DNA of 64,000 nucleotides from Rhipicephalus microplus (GCF_043290135.1 NC_134700.1:242175088-242239087), one strand, 5' to 3'. Shown: positions 1 through 12,299, numbered from the stretch's first letter. Numbers and translations are program-made. Notes: generated by a model not told the origin, from the letters alone.

Positions 1-1361
1 CCTGGGAACGAAAATTGACCCGAGCGAGGAGCAATCGAATTATTAGTATTATTCATGAGCACAAAAAAATAATCACCGCCTACGAAAATTGATCGCGATT
101 TTCTGTTGGTTTTGCCGTGATGTTTTAGGGGCAAAGAGAGAAAATGAAACGCCCGTACGACAACTCAATCCCCGTTCGAGTATTCTCGCCCTCGTGACGC
201 ACCAGGTCTCAGAAAAAGCGAATCTTGTTACATGTGTCCTTACACGCGAGGACAGAAAGGAACATTTAACGGAAAAAGATAAACAAGATTGACGTCGTAC
301 AAAGAGGAAAGCTCCATCTCCAAGATTCGCCGCCAAAGCCTTTATATTACAGAGCGAATACAACGAGTATACTCTTTTCCAGTCTATGATGTCTTCAAAA
401 AAAAAAGGAAAAAAACAACGCGACGCCTGCGTGAAACAACGGATTGTCATGCTGGTCCTCGGGAAATCTAAAGTGAATTGATGCCGGCCTCCACATCGGA
501 ATAAATCCTGCAGCTGGCCATCGGAAAAGGCATCGTAGGCACATTATCCTATGTAGTGCAGCTCATACAAGAGGTAGATGACAAAGAGGTGACGCACACA
601 CAAATGTGTCACGTGCACCACGGTTTCCCATCCATGAAATTTCCATATAAATTGCATCCCGCAAGAGTTGCTTCCCTGCACACCGCGTTGCCCAGCACTG
701 CGCGGCGTAGCTACTGCCTCGTTTCACCGCCACCATCGCCTAACGCTCCCATTGCAGGGTTGAGTCGCTCACCCAACCGCAACGCAGAGGGTAGGTGAGG
801 GAGTGTGTATGTCTGTGTGTCGCGTGAAGAGGACGTCACGAAGGCCGCTGTCACTCGAACATGCGATACTTGCAACCTGTGCCCCCATGGGCCCTAGGAC
901 TGCATTGGCCTCAAAGGGTCGCGTAAAAGACAGGGGCTTTGGTGGTATATGCGCCAGATGGCTTCACGCATGGCCTCATTCACGTGTATTCAATGAGGGG
1001 GATGAACGGTGGCGTGCTCGCGTTCTCGGAGCTCTTCTAGTCCCAAAGGAAACGTTTAGGTGGAACAATGTCACATAGAATGAACTGGGTTTTAAGCGCA
1101 TGTCATTGGCGAGCTTTCTACTTTCAAACCAAAGCCCCCACACGTGCGTTGCATGTGCACTCGAGTCACGAATCAGCTATGGAAAAGACAGTTGGTTTAG
1201 CACTCGAATTTCTAAGCGAATTCGCATAGCATAGTGTAAGCATGAACAACTCATCTCGGAGAGCTCTGGCAAGTTTTGGCACATCAAAAAATATCTTTTC
1301 ATGATGTACACGTGTTTCTTTTCTTTATTGTTATTGTGCCTGTTGGGGTGCATGAGGCGCA
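1..1361. other. Stretch without recognisable gene
   Basis: No supportable coding region or repeat was found here. Short open frames lie on both strands, the longest being 125 codons antisense at 73-450, but none has recognisable motifs or clear splice signals. The part from about 480 to 1080 is richer in G+C and CpG than its surroundings and could be regulatory or an old repeat. The end of this stretch is the target site of LINE copy A. Confidence 0.5.
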
Positions 1362-1374
1362 TTCCTGCCATCGA
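1362..1374. repeat. Target-site duplication of LINE copy A, 3' side
   Basis: The 13-bp sequence TTCCTGCCATCGA is repeated perfectly at 7266-7278, just outside the other end of the LINE. A perfect duplication at both borders shows the element inserted by target-primed reverse transcription and fixes its ends. Confidence 0.9.
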
Positions 1375-1728
1375 TGATGATGATGTGTGGCGCTTTATGG
1401 CGCAAGGGCCAAGTGATGGCCAAAGAGCGCCATTTCAATGAGTAGAGATGTGGACAATGATATGTTGCGTGGCTGTATAGGGGCCTTAAAATTCCTCGCG
1501 GTAATGCGGGTAAAAACATAAGTATTAAAATCATGACAGTGGCGTGATATGCATAGTGAAAAGGGGGACAAAGGTTTTGATAATAAAAATGTGTAAAAAT
1601 ATTTGGCACTAGCACAAATGCCTCATCAGCGCCTTTGTGTCCAAGGGCTGTGAGGCAAGTGCTTTTAAATGTAGTCACTGCAGCAGCAACCTCTCTTAAG
1701 AGGTCGCGCTACGCAATGCCTGAATATA

Positions 1729-4700
1729 TTACATGGTAAAACCGACATCTCTTAAAAAAGCTAGCAATGGTTTATGTGTGAAAAGTGGTTTCCTACCTAC
1801 AAATATTGTGGGGTATAATGGTATATGTTGTCGGTAGGGTAATGGAAAGTGTTGTCTTCTTAGAGGGTCTAATTGTTTACACTGGATTAAAACGTGAAGA
1901 ACTGTTAATGCCTCACCACATCTGTCACACAATGGTGGATCGACCCCGGACAAAAGATATGAGTGTGTCGTGTATGTGTGTCCTATCCTGAGCCTTGTTA
2001 GTGTTACCTCTGTTAGACGTGATTTTGATACTGGTGGCCAATGGCCAAGGTGTGGCTTGATAACGTGTAGCTTGTTTTGCGTGTGTCTATCCCACTTGCT
2101 CTGCCAGTAGTCCTTGAGCTTTCGTTTGAGAAACGGCTTAAGATCAAGGACCGGGATTGGTATGGGTGTAGTGGCAGTGCTTTCGTGGACGGATGCAGCA
2201 AGCTGATCCGCCATCACGTTGCCTTGGATCTCACGGTGCCCTGGCACCCAGCACACTACAACATGTTGTTTAAGTGTGTAGAGTGTGCATAAAATAGAGT
2301 AAAGTGAGACGAGGACAGGGTGTTTTTGTTTTTTAAGATTGTGCAGAGCCGTTACCACACTGATGGAGTCCGTATAAATTACTGCTTATTGTATTTGTGA
2401 TTGCTTGATGTGTTTAGCCGCCACAAGTATCGCGTAAGCTTCCGCTGTGAAGATACTTGTGCCTGGATGTAGAGCGCCAGCATCCGAAAAGAATGGGCCG
2501 ACAGCAGCGTAGGACACGGAGGACTTAGACTTGGAGGCATCTGTAAAGAACTCAGGACGTGTGTATTTGTGTTGAAGTTCCAGGAAGTAGTTTCCGATAT
2601 GGGCAATAGGTGCATGTTTTGTAACTTCTAGGAAAGACACATCGCAGTATATAATCTGCCACTGCCATGGTGGCGGGTATACTACAGGAGCCATTAAACT
2701 GTGTTGAAGTGACACTCCAGTTTCCTCAGCTAGACCCTTCAGGCGAACTGAGAAGGGCTGCCTCATCGAAGGCCTGTTTTGAAACAGAATGTAGCTCGAC
2801 AAATCATTAATAGTGGAGTAGGAAGGGTGCTTCTTGTCTGCTTTCACCTTAAGAAAATATACAAAGGATATGTAAGTTCTTTGTAGATAAAGCGACCATC
2901 CATTTGACTCAACGTAAAGGCTTTCTACAGGGCTGGTGCGAAAAGCACCCGTAGAAAGGCGGATGCCCAAATTGTGCACGGGATCCAACATCTTCAAAGC
3001 GCTTTGAGTCGCAGACTGATAAACAACGGCCCCATAATCTAAATGGGTGCGAATCAGACTTCTATAAAGGTTCATGAGACATTGCCTGTCACTACCCCAT
3101 GTAGTACGTGACAACATTTTTATAACATTCATGGCTGTTAGACAATTTGTTTTCAAATACTTGATGTGTGGTAAAAATGTCATCTTGTTGTCCGAGATTA
3201 AGCCTAAATATTTATGCTCCACATTGACAGGCAGACGTTGACCGTTCAGTTCAATGTCAGGTTCTGAGTGCACGCCTCTCTTTCGGGAGAACAAGACACA
3301 CGTGCTTTTTTCTGGGTTCAGCCGGAATCTGGTTTCCTCTGCCCGTTCGGAGAGCTTGTTTAAACCTAACTGAACCCGCCGCTCACACATTGCTAGGTTG
3401 CATGACTTAAAGCCAAGCTGGACGTCATCGACATATGTGGAATAGGACATGTTGCGGGGGATGGACAGGTGCGAGGAATTCACTTTAATAATAAAAAGTG
3501 TACAACTAAGTACACCACCTTTCGGTACTCCCGTTTCTTGCACAAATGTTTCGGAGAGACTACTGCCCACACGGACACGGAAATCCGATTGGACAAGTAA
3601 CTCTCGATTATGGAAAGCATTCTACCGCGCACACCCAGGTGAGACAAGTCTCTTAAAATGCCAAAACGCCATGTTGTGTCGTAAGCCTTCTCGATATCGA
3701 GAAACACTTAGAGGAAGTATTGTTTGTGGGCAAAAGCGTCTCGGATCTGTGCCTCGATACGCACCAGATGGTCGGTGGTGGATCTACCTTCTCGAAACCC
3801 ACACTAGAACTGGTCAAGCAGATTGTGTGTTTCAAGGAAATGTAAAAGTCGGCAGTTTTTCATTTTTTTAAAAAGTTTACAAAGGCAGCTGGTTAGTGCA
3901 ATGAGCCTATAACTTGAAACTGAGGAAGGGTCCTTGCCCTGTTTCAAAATAGGGATAACAATAGCCTCTTTCCAGAAAGCAGGGATGGGGCCAGAAAGCA
4001 AGATAGCATTGTATAGAGAGAGTAAAGTTTTTCGCGTTTTAAGCGGCAGGTTTTTCAACGTTTCATACGTGACACGGTCGTAGCCTGGTGCAGAATTACT
4101 GCTAGAGTTTAGTGATGTTTGTAGCTCAGCTAAGTTGAAAGGTTGGTTGTATGCCTCGTGTTTTGTGCACTTGTATTCTAGTTTCTGCTTTTCTACCCTT
4201 GCTTTATATCTTTTGAAAACTTCAGTATATTGTGACAAGCTAGACACTTGCTCGTAGTGTGCACTGAGGAAGTTCCCCTGAACTTCCAGGCTGACAACCT
4301 GTGTGTTTACGAGCGGGAGTGAGTGTACTTGTCTTCCTGCTACCCTACGAACCATGTCCCAGACTTTAGCCTCTTGTGTATATGAATTTATTCCTGATGA
4401 AAACTTGTGCCAGCTTTCTCTTCTGGCCTGCCGATGCGTTCTCCAGCCTCGAGATTTTATTTTCTTGAAGCTCTCAAGGTTTTCCACTGTCGGCGACGTC
4501 CGCAGCAACCTCCATGCCCTGTTCTGTTCCTTTCGCGCATTCTGACACTCAGTGTTCCACCACGGGACGGGTCGTTTGCCGGGCAGTTCAGATGTTTGTG
4601 GAATGCACTTGGCTGCTGCGTGAGTAAGAAAAGCCGTGAAGTACTGCACAGCTTCACCTATGCCTAAACCGCATATGTCGGTCCAACTAAAGTGTGTAAT

Positions 4701-5425
4701 CTTTTGAAATTGTTCCCAGTCGCCTTTGTTTACCAGCCATTTGGGAACATGTGGCGGACATTCATATATTATTGGTGTACTCATAACTAAAGTAAATGGT
4801 CATTTTCGTATGGAATATTTATGACTTTCCACTGAAGTAATGGTACAAGTGAAGGAGATGCGATACTGAGGTCTATGGAGGAGTAAGTATTGTTTGCAAG
4901 GTTATAATATGTTGCCTCTTTTCTATTCAACTGACAAGCACCTGATGAAAAGGGGAACTGTTCGATGAGACGACCTTGTGCTTCACATCGACAGTCACCC
5001 CATAAACCGCTGTGCGCATTCAGGTCCCCTAGAACCAGATAAGGGTCTGGTAACTCATTTATCAAAGACTGTAAATCATGTTTTTCCAGGCGGTGTTGCG
5101 GCGGTATGTATAGAGAGCAGATGGTGACGAGCTTATTCAATAGAACTGCTCGAACAGCCACTGCTTCTAGGGATGTTAGTAGTGGTAGACGACTACGTGC
5201 TACTCCTCGATTAACAATAATGGCTACACCACCAGATGACGCCACAGCATCATCCCTGTCCTTTCGGAAGACAACATATTGACGCAAAAAATTTGTATTC
5301 TTGGATTTTAGGTGTGTTTCCTGTACACACAGCACTTTTGGAGAATGTTTGTGTAGAAGTTCTTGGACATTGTCGAGGTTTCGAAGTAGTCCTCTGAAGT
5401 TCCATTGTATAACTTTTGTCTCCAT
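1729..5425 (-). pseudogene. LINE copy A ORF2: endonuclease / reverse transcriptase / RNase H, broken
   Basis: ORF2 of an RNase-H-type LINE makes the nick, the cDNA and probably the RNA removal during insertion. The start is the ATG at 5425 (METKVIQWNFRG), 65 nt after the ORF1 stop. The endonuclease shows the WN, QETHL and GDLNAH motifs, then NDH. The reverse transcriptase shows FLDIEKAYD, GVPKGGVLS and YVDD. The RNase H shows FFTDASKS, the AEAYA segment and MADQLA, followed by a cysteine/histidine C-terminus (CDRCGEALTVLH). Damage seen by comparison with copy B: a 1-nt loss near 4799, TAG at 3804-3806 where B has Gln, TAA at 3708-3710 where B has Ser, a 1-nt loss near 3585 just before the GVPKGG motif, and TAA at 2386-2388 where B has Lys. 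The product cannot be made as one protein. Confidence 0.9.
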
Positions 5426-5490
5426 GATGGGAGTAAAGAAGTGCTGTGTGTACGAAACGAGTGTGGCTGGTGTCTAAAGAGAGAAGTGAC

Positions 5491-6741
5491 TTATCTTACA
5501 GAGCTTTTAGAGGGCCCTGTGATTACCATTTTGTCTTTTTTGGAGCGGTCGAGGGAACCCGGCCGCTCCTTTGGCGCAGTCTGCGCCGGTGCAGTTGATG
5601 TGTCCATCGCCTCCGGAGAGACGACAGACAATGTTGTTTTCGTTGTAGGCTTCGTCGTGACAGACGGAGCCTTAAACCCTACCGGGCTGGAGGTCGAGGG
5701 GACCTCTTTAGTTTGTGTGGTGCCCTGGCGTCTGCCAGGGTTCACAGGGGCCTTCGGTGGGGCTGTATTCAAGGAGGGTGGGGCAGCCGAGTCTGCTACC
5801 CCCATGGGGGGCTTGTGGCGTTTGCCTCGGCACGCTGGGCGTGGTTCAAGGCATTGCCAAAAACCGAAGTGGTGCTGACCCCCCTCGCACAACTTCGGCA
5901 TACGATGTGTTCCCAGCAAAATGCGCGGAAACGCGCTGCCGCGCTTCACGGAAGCTTATGTTCAATTTAAACTTTGTATTATTAATTTCTTTTTCCATTT
6001 TCCAGCCCACGCATGACCTGGAATATGCAGGATGGTCACCCTCACAGTTTGCGCAGTGGACTTGTAGCTGAAAGTCATCGTCAGCGGTATGACCTTTGGT
6101 GCCGCATTTCGCGCAGGTAAGCTGTCCTCGGACGCTCTGGGAGCCGTGCCCGAACCTCTGACACTTAAAGCAGCGCCGCGGGTTGGGTATGTATGGTCTA
6201 ACTGGCAGTTTAAGATATCCTGTTGCTATTTCTGTGGGGAGAGTGCTAGATGCGAAAGCGAGTATGATGTGCTTCGTTGGGATTTCCTTACTTTCTCTTC
6301 TTATTTTGATACGCCGCACCTGATTGACATTTTCCTCTTTCCAACCTGTTAGAAGTTCATCATCAGGGAGGTCCATCAGGTCTCCATCTGATACAACACC
6401 CTTCACGGTGTCCATGGTTCGATGCGGTGTGATTGTAATAGGCTGATCCCCAAATGCTGTAAGTTTATGCAGTCTCTGGTACTGTGCGTTGTCTTTTATT
6501 TCGAGTAACAGGTCACCACTGGCGGTCTTTGTGGCCTTGTAGCCTGCGCCCAGCGTTTCTATAAGGCATTCGGACACAAGGAAAGGTGAAATGCTTCTAG
6601 CTTTTTTTTTTCTGTACTTTCACAGTGGATAATGTGGTATTTCGGGAAGTTATCTTTCTTGTTTAGAAGAAGTTCAAAAATTGCATCGGTGCGCCACCTC
6701 TTGGAGGGGTGATTGGTTGTGAGAGGGCCAGGAGTTTCCAT
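5491..6741 (-). pseudogene. LINE copy A ORF1: zinc-knuckle RNA-binding protein, broken
   Basis: ORF1 of I-type LINEs encodes a nucleic-acid chaperone that coats the element's RNA. The start is the ATG at 6741. The middle holds the stretch YIPNPRRCFKCQRFGHGSQS followed by CAKCGTKGH and CANCEGDHPAYSRSC, a set of three CCHC-type knuckles. The first has Arg (SVRG) where copy B has the last Cys (SCRG), so it is damaged. The C-terminal part is rich in Pro, Ser and Thr and ends in ITGPSKSSVR at 5491. Two frame breaks are seen: one near 6600-6612 in an A-homopolymer, and one near 5880 in a run of six G (minus strand). The frames joined across these points align with copy B throughout. Confidence 0.88.
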
Positions 6742-7265
6742 AAATTTGGTAGCTTATTCGGTGGCCATGCCAGCCACCCACCACCGAGCCCAACAAGGGG
6801 ACGCTGCGAGACGCGAAGGAGGCGCAGGCGCCAGCCGTACATGGCCGCTATAACCTAATATATCTACCTAAGGTTGGATATTTACACTAGGTTAACCCTT
6901 GCCGCCAGGAAAAATTGGAAGTAAAATGAAGTGAGGAGAATACAGGAAAGATGTAAAGTGAGAACAAAAGACCAAGATGTAGGGAAAGAGAGATAGGAAA
7001 AGGTGACTGCCGATTTCTCCTGGGTAGGTCAGCCCAGGGGTGCCGTCTACGTGAAGCCGGGGCCAAAGGGGTGTGTTGCCTCTGCCGGGGGGGCCTTAAC
7101 GGTCCAATCACCCAGCGTCGGCTTAACCCCCAGGATCCTCTTTTCCCCGGACACGGCAAAACCACGCACGGCTAGGCGTGGGAGGGAGTAGAAACTCCCC
7201 CGTTAGCTCTGGTCAGTGGTGTCGCTACACACCAAACGCCTACTTGCGCAGGCGCCCCTGCGGGG
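6742..7265 (-). promoter_or_regulatory. LINE copy A 5' untranslated region, likely internal promoter
   Basis: This 524-nt leader lies between the mapped 5' end and the ORF1 start. It is strongly GC-rich against an AT-rich background and is conserved with copy B (43708-44236), starting CCCCGCAGGGGC in both. Full-length LINEs must carry their promoter inside the transcribed unit, so the promoter is expected here. No TATA box is needed and none is claimed. Confidence 0.6.
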
Positions 7266-7278
7266 TTCCTGCCATCGA
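7266..7278. repeat. Target-site duplication of LINE copy A, 5' side
   Basis: Second copy of the 13-bp TTCCTGCCATCGA. It directly follows the GC-rich 5' terminus of the element. Confidence 0.9.
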
Positions 7279-7463
7279 ACCCGCCGAGGTGTGCTACTAT
7301 TGACGACGAGTGCATAGCAGAGGCGTTGTTGATTAGAACATTTTTATGAATGCACTGTGCGTCTGGTCAAGAACAAACACAGAAGTTAACGTAGTGCTCC
7401 ACCTGTGCTGTTCTGCACAAAAGGTTGAGACGAGAAAAAAGATGCTCGTTTCAATCTCGCGAT

Positions 7464-7704
7464 GGCCCCGCCGTGGTAGTGTACTGGTAATGACACATGA
7501 CTGCTAACCCTAAAGTTGCAGATTTGAATCGCGGCGGAGGTGGCTGCCTTTTCGAATGAGGTGGAAATTTCTGAGGCTCCTGCACTTAGATTTGTGCGCA
7601 CGTTAAAGAACACCTGGTGGTCGAAATTTGCGGAGCCCTCCACAACCGCCTCTCTCTTAGTACTATCGTGGTTTTGGAAAGTTAAACCCCAGATATTATT
7701 ATTA
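7464..7704 (+). mobile_element. Ruka-type tRNA-derived SINE, copy 1
   Basis: The copy starts with a tRNA-like head (CCCCGCCGTGGTAGTG, with a weak B-box region GATTTGAATCGCGG). A body follows with the family landmarks GCACGTTAAAGAACACC, a GGTCGAAATTT-type segment and GTGGTTTTGG, and it ends in TTAAACCCCAGATATT plus ATT repeats. It is diverged, with several substitutions in both boxes, so it is probably inactive. The family name comes from memory of the tick SINE called Ruka; the nine copies in this window support the family directly. Confidence 0.8.
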
Positions 7705-8544
7705 GTCTTAAAGTGACTGTTTCATTCGCAGAATAAACGAAGGGGTAGGTTGTGAAGCTCCTCGTTTCTGTCTTAGGTGTAGGTCATTGTTTTTCTTATA
7801 TATGGTTTAGTAGTTTAACGTTTCCCATAATTTGTTTGTTGATGCTTACAGAAATGAATTGCAGCAGCCAAGCAATATGCCTCATGAGTGGTGGTCTTCT
7901 CTTTGCTATCAGGAAAGCCCTCTTTTATCAGAAGTAAAAATGTCAGCGAAATCTGTTGGCCGAGTTACAGAAAATACGGACGAATGCAAATAGTTCAAAT
8001 GTCTTTTGTTAGTTTAACCCACTTGGAATTTTGTATACAATAATCTGAGCTAGTCTTAAAAATTAAAAAAAAAACAGTCCTGATGCTTCAGTTATAGGAA
8101 TCGGTATAGTAGGAATGTGAAACATGTCTTCACAGAAGTACTTCAGCGTTTCTTGTGCTTTGTTTCCTTATAAGAACGAATGATTGAATGCTATAGATGT
8201 TGCAACAAATTGTAATGTCAACCAAAAAATGACAAGCGACTAGAAACATACAGCGTGCTTCACAAACAGAAAGGACACGCCGAAAAAAACATTAACAATG
8301 CAAGCGTGAACAACTGTCATAGCCCGGCGCTTAAAGCGCACTCCTCAAATAAAATGACATTTGAAGCGAACCTACATAGGTATACACAAAATGAGTGCGA
8401 CCATCTCTCATTAAAGAGAACCACGTGTAGATGTGAATCAGTGAAAGCTAACGCTTACAGTGGTGGCGGCGTGGACGCTGGTGCTCATGAAGGCGTTGCG
8501 AGGGAGAGAAACCTGGGGAGGCGCAAAGCACGCAGTGATGAACA
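7705..8544. other. Stretch without recognisable gene
   Basis: AT-rich sequence with several homopolymer runs and no supportable gene. The open frame at 8255-8593 has low-information composition and runs into the dispersed repeat that follows. Confidence 0.5.
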
Positions 8545-8545
8545 G

Positions 8546-8715
8546 GCTTTTATTACTGGGACATGCCAATCGCTGCTAATGGGCAATGAGTGACAGAAGA
8601 CTCCCTTTTGACACACACACAGGCAGTCCGCTTTTAGTTATGCGCACGATGAGAATTTTTATTGTTCAATAGCGCACAGGAGAAATCTCCCACCATGCAG
8701 CACTCTCGAGGGTAA
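8546..8715 (+). repeat. Dispersed repeat also found at 19.8-20.4 kb
   Basis: Two blocks match sequence near 20 kb. ACATGCCAATCGCTGCTAAT at 8563 resembles the block ending near 20002, and the block TTTTTATTGTTCAATAGCGC near 8655 resembles the one at 20333-20400. The order and spacing are similar, so this is a shorter copy of the same family. It runs into the (AT)n microsatellite. Confidence 0.55.
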
Positions 8716-8725
8716 AATCCTGTGC

Positions 8726-8827
<102 letters not shown>

Positions 8828-8925
8828 GTGGCCAGTGAACAGGTTTACAGCGCGAGCAGTCGGTGTTTTAATCAAGACGCTCGCTATCACACACTGCTTG
8901 CGTCATTGTAGCGAGGCGAGAGAGG

Positions 8926-9378
8926 CATAGAGTTTCCTAAATATACACTAGAGAGAACTCTAGCGCTAACGCCTATGGGAGCACCAAGACATGACGCTTC
9001 CGCGAGCATAAGAACTATGAGTAGTACATGGATTTGCCTAATCTTCGTAATTTACGTCTTCCTATCAGTTATAATTCCTTCTAAGTTCACGTGACTTGAA
9101 ACTGCTTTGTGAAAAAAACAACTATCGGCAAACGTATACCTATCGCCAAACCACCATCAACTTTCAGGATTACCAATCAAAAGTTGCTAATAAATTTTAA
9201 AAACGTTTGTTTTTTAATTCGAAACAAAACCGAAACACAGCCGTAAACGAAGCCAAAAGTGCGATTTGCGGCCGCAAGCATGAATACTAGGCAAGTACAT
9301 CTCACACCCACAATTCCCACGGTCGCTGAGCGATCGCAGCCCCACATTCCCCTTTAGTTAGTTGTAGGAAACTCTATG
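8926..9378. mobile_element. MITE-like element with 14-bp perfect TIRs
   Basis: CATAGAGTTTCCTA at 8926-8939 is matched by its exact reverse complement at 9365-9378. Both ends are flanked by GAGG (8922-8925 and 9379-9382), a possible 4-bp target duplication. The 453-bp interior has no long open frame. Size, TIRs and lack of coding capacity fit a non-autonomous DNA transposon; the superfamily is unknown. The TIR pair could be chance, but a perfect 14-mer at this spacing makes that unlikely. Confidence 0.6.
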
Positions 9379-9382
9379 GAGG

Positions 9383-12079
9383 GAGGGGTGGGGACGCGCA
9401 TGCGCAATAGAGCGTGGATGCCACCGGATCAACAAATAATAGACAAATTCAGTTGCGCATACGTACCAGCAGTACTGGCGCTGCCTGCTAGCCATTTTCA
9501 ATTATGACAGGCCACGTCCATACGGCTGCTGCGGATGCGCAACTAATTCAGTCTAAGATCTGCGGTTTCACGTCCCAAAAGAATATAATTATGCCAGACG
9601 CCGTGCTACAGACGCCGGAAATTTCTACCACATGTGTTCGTGAACTTTAACGTGTTCGTAAACCTATAGGTACATGGGCGAGTGAACTAGGGCCAGAGAA
9701 GCTTCCTTGTGTGTGAGCGGCGTGCTTCTTTCGCGAACGTGGCCGCTGCCGTGCGGCTGAAGAACAAGGCATTCAAAACACCCCTATCGAGAGATAAGTG
9801 CCCTCACCCGAGTGAGTGGACCCTGTTGAGGCGTGCGCGCATCGCAACGCAAGGGGTGACGCCAAAAAAAGCAAGCACCGCGCGCCTATTGCACCATCTC
9901 GTTACCAATAACGAGAACACGTGAAGTGACTTGAAGCTCGGAAGCGGTGAAACGTATGTAAGCAGCCCGCTGTCACCACCTTCCAGAACGTTCCGCTCGT
10001 AGCCGAGTTGTTGTGCTCCGTGCGCTGTGGAAAAAAAGTTCGTTGGTTCAACTTCCGTGACTGAATTATTTCGTTGTGTTTTTTTTTCTTTGCCATTTGT
10101 TGGAGTACTTTTCACAGCGTCTTATCCGTGAGAGAAATATGTTAGTAAAACCATGAGGAACATCGGCATAAAACATTTTTGTGTTAAAAGGCTCCCTAAA
10201 GTACCTTGCATAGCTCATGTCACACAATTTGTTTCTTTAGCGGTTACCCTAAATACCCTTCCCTCAGTAACACAGCCTAATGTTCTGTCCATTTAACGGT
10301 GAACTGGCGATTTACTCAAACTGTTGAGACATACGTCACATACAAGAAAAACTCGGAAGTATTCAGAGAATGGCAAGAGCCTTTATAGACTAAGTACACC
10401 ATTAGCTGTAACGAGTGTAATCAATTGACAGTGCGCACACGTCTGGCAAGTGTCTCAACGACGTGCGGTACCCCTTCCACCAAACACAACCTGTAAAATG
10501 CTCAGCCGTCACAACATGCATGTACTTTGGAAGATCATTCCGGCTTTGCGAAACCGTATCAACGAGCTAGCACAACCAATTTTTCCACCACTGAGTCAGT
10601 GTGCACGCGCAAAGGTGGGTATTAGTTCTCGGCAGACACCATCGCGTAAATCTGCATCAATAAGCCAGTGCAGTTCATTACTCGCCTCCCCATTATTGGA
10701 ATTCTTTAGCGGATAATTTAGGCCGACCTCGCTACAGAGTGGCCAATCATAGCCCTGCAGTACTTGTAGCTTCGATCTCGGTCTACAGCGTTGGTTGACC
10801 GCTGGTAGAGGCACTGAGTGCACGCCTTCATGGCTTTTCCTTCCCCATTAATTTATACTCATTTTTCTTCTCTAAGTTTTATGCAGTAAAAAATGTGCGT
10901 ACCCCAAAAAAATGTGGAAGCGAGAGGCACGTAGCTGAGTCCGAGTAGTTTGCCGAGAACAATTGCACCATTTGCGTAGCACCAAATTGAAGGCTTGCTT
11001 TAAGCCTAACGAGCTTATGGTGCACCCATATTTATAGCAGCAAACAAGCACTCACTGCATTAGCCATTATAAACGGTGCTAAGTCCTGTGCCACAGGGCA
11101 GTGTGCTGATGGAGTTCTCCGCAGTCCTACTTATCGCCTCGCCCTCACTCCTTTCTTCTCAAAACGTCTCTCAAAACTTCTGCAAGACGTGAAAAACTTG
11201 TATGGAATGTGGGTGATATAGGAAGTGTATAGTTGTAAGAAGCACGTTGCAGCGCTATTTTCAACCAGGAAATGCGCTCAGCATTTGGAAGAAACGAATT
11301 GTCACTTTCACTTGTACTTTCAACCTGAAGTAAACATTTACACAAGGACTAGTGCGGCGTCTCTCCCCGCCGTCGCCAGGCGCCGAGAAGTGAGCTCGCG
11401 AAAGCTACCTGGTCTGGACAGGTCGAAGTGCATGCTCTTCATGGATGAGCCCAGCAGAAGAGGTGCAGGCTCAGCCCAGAACGCCGGAAGAACACACGAT
11501 GACTGCGGCTTTAGTAGCAGCAGAGAAGCAAAGGATATAATCACTCGCCAAGACGCACGGGAATGCTGTCCGAGGTTGAAGGCGCAGAGCACGAAAAAAA
11601 GCCACCTAGGCTGCAATTACCAGACTCGCAGTGCAGCTAATGGGCTCCTCTGCTAGCCGCCAGTAGAGTGGCCGCTAAGAGTGTTTGTCTAGGTGCGCTA
11701 CCAAGCCGCTCAAAGACGCTGTTGCGACAACAGAAACCGAATCCACTCGACGGTGACAACAGCGGGAATGTCGTCGCCAATCACAGCGAACACGCTTTGG
11801 TTCAGCCAGCGTGTCGCCTTTACTCAGCGTCCATTTAACACTGCCGCCATGCGTTTCCTTACCACGCCTTTTTCTACGTCACATTTTCACATTTCTCTAC
11901 TCACTCGTCGCTGTCGGCTTTCCCTCTTTAGCTGGGAGTGTGGCATCTGGGAGACATATCTGCCGTTAATTTGGCACCGGAAGTGCGTGTATGTGGCGTG
12001 CGTTTGGATTCTGTCCGCCATTACTTTCTGCGGCACTACGTACTTGCGAGGATACGATAAGTATAAGAAACCGACACTC
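9383..12079. other. Stretch without secure gene
   Basis: Contains moderately CpG-rich segments (about 9690-9990 and 11380-11700) with short open frames on both strands. None has recognisable motifs. The frames at 9709-9924 and 11225-11656 are rich in Arg, Ala and Ser, as expected from GC-rich noncoding DNA. Confidence 0.4.
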
Positions 12080-12102
12080 GGGGGAGCGGGGGGAGGGGGG
12101 GG
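12080..12102 (+). other. G-rich tract with G-quadruplex potential
   Basis: G5-AGC-G6-A-G8 on the plus strand, set in AT-rich DNA about 100 bp upstream of the exon candidate at 12200. Four runs of three or more G with short loops can be drawn inside it. Confidence 0.7.
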
Positions 12103-12199
12103 CAGTGAGGGCAATTTTATAAAACAGCAACGCGAACTGCGCGACAACCTTCGGCTGTCCAATAACGACGTCGCGACAACAGCAGCCGTTGCGTCTATC

Positions 12200-12299
12200 A
12201 TGACTTCATATCAGAAGAAATTATTATATAATATGTTGTTGGAGCTCCATGACAATCCTATTGGGGCAAAACATGTTTCAAATATTGCTCAGCAGCACT
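12200..12299 (+). CDS. Candidate first coding exon, unknown protein
   Basis: An ATG at 12200 opens a frame reading MTSYQKKLLYNMLLELHDNP and on to IAQQHC. It ends exactly at a consensus donor, CACT|GTAAGT, at 12300. Upstream 11690-12180 is CpG-rich, as a promoter or 5' leader would be. The same frame is open further upstream, but that part is Gly-rich low-complexity sequence across the G tract and is less protein-like. No family is recognised and no downstream exon was found. It could be a chance frame next to a chance donor. Confidence 0.28.

Larger units (their letters stand above)
1375..7265 (-). mobile_element. Full-length I-superfamily LINE, copy A (defective)
   Basis: This is a 5.89-kb non-LTR retrotransposon read on the minus strand, bounded by a perfect 13-bp target-site duplication. 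In order it carries a GC-rich 5' untranslated region, an ORF1 with CCHC knuckles, a 65-nt spacer, and an ORF2 with AP-endonuclease, reverse transcriptase and C-terminal RNase H domains. It ends in a short (ATC)n-type tail instead of poly(A), at 1375-1386 on the plus strand. Domain order, RNase H and the non-A tail fit the I superfamily. The 5' end matches copy B base for base over its first dozen nucleotides, so both are complete. ORF1 and ORF2 each carry frameshifts, and ORF2 also carries stops, so the copy is not autonomous. Confidence 0.92.

Noticed and set aside
5405..5878. A 157-codon plus-strand frame and others opposite the LINEs
   Set aside because: These are antisense shadows of ORF1/ORF2, as shown by the conserved domains on the minus strand.
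5846..5949. Programmed frameshift as the first explanation for the ORF1 break
   Set aside because: The two copies need shifts in opposite directions, so simple indels in a G run explain it better; kept only as an open alternative.
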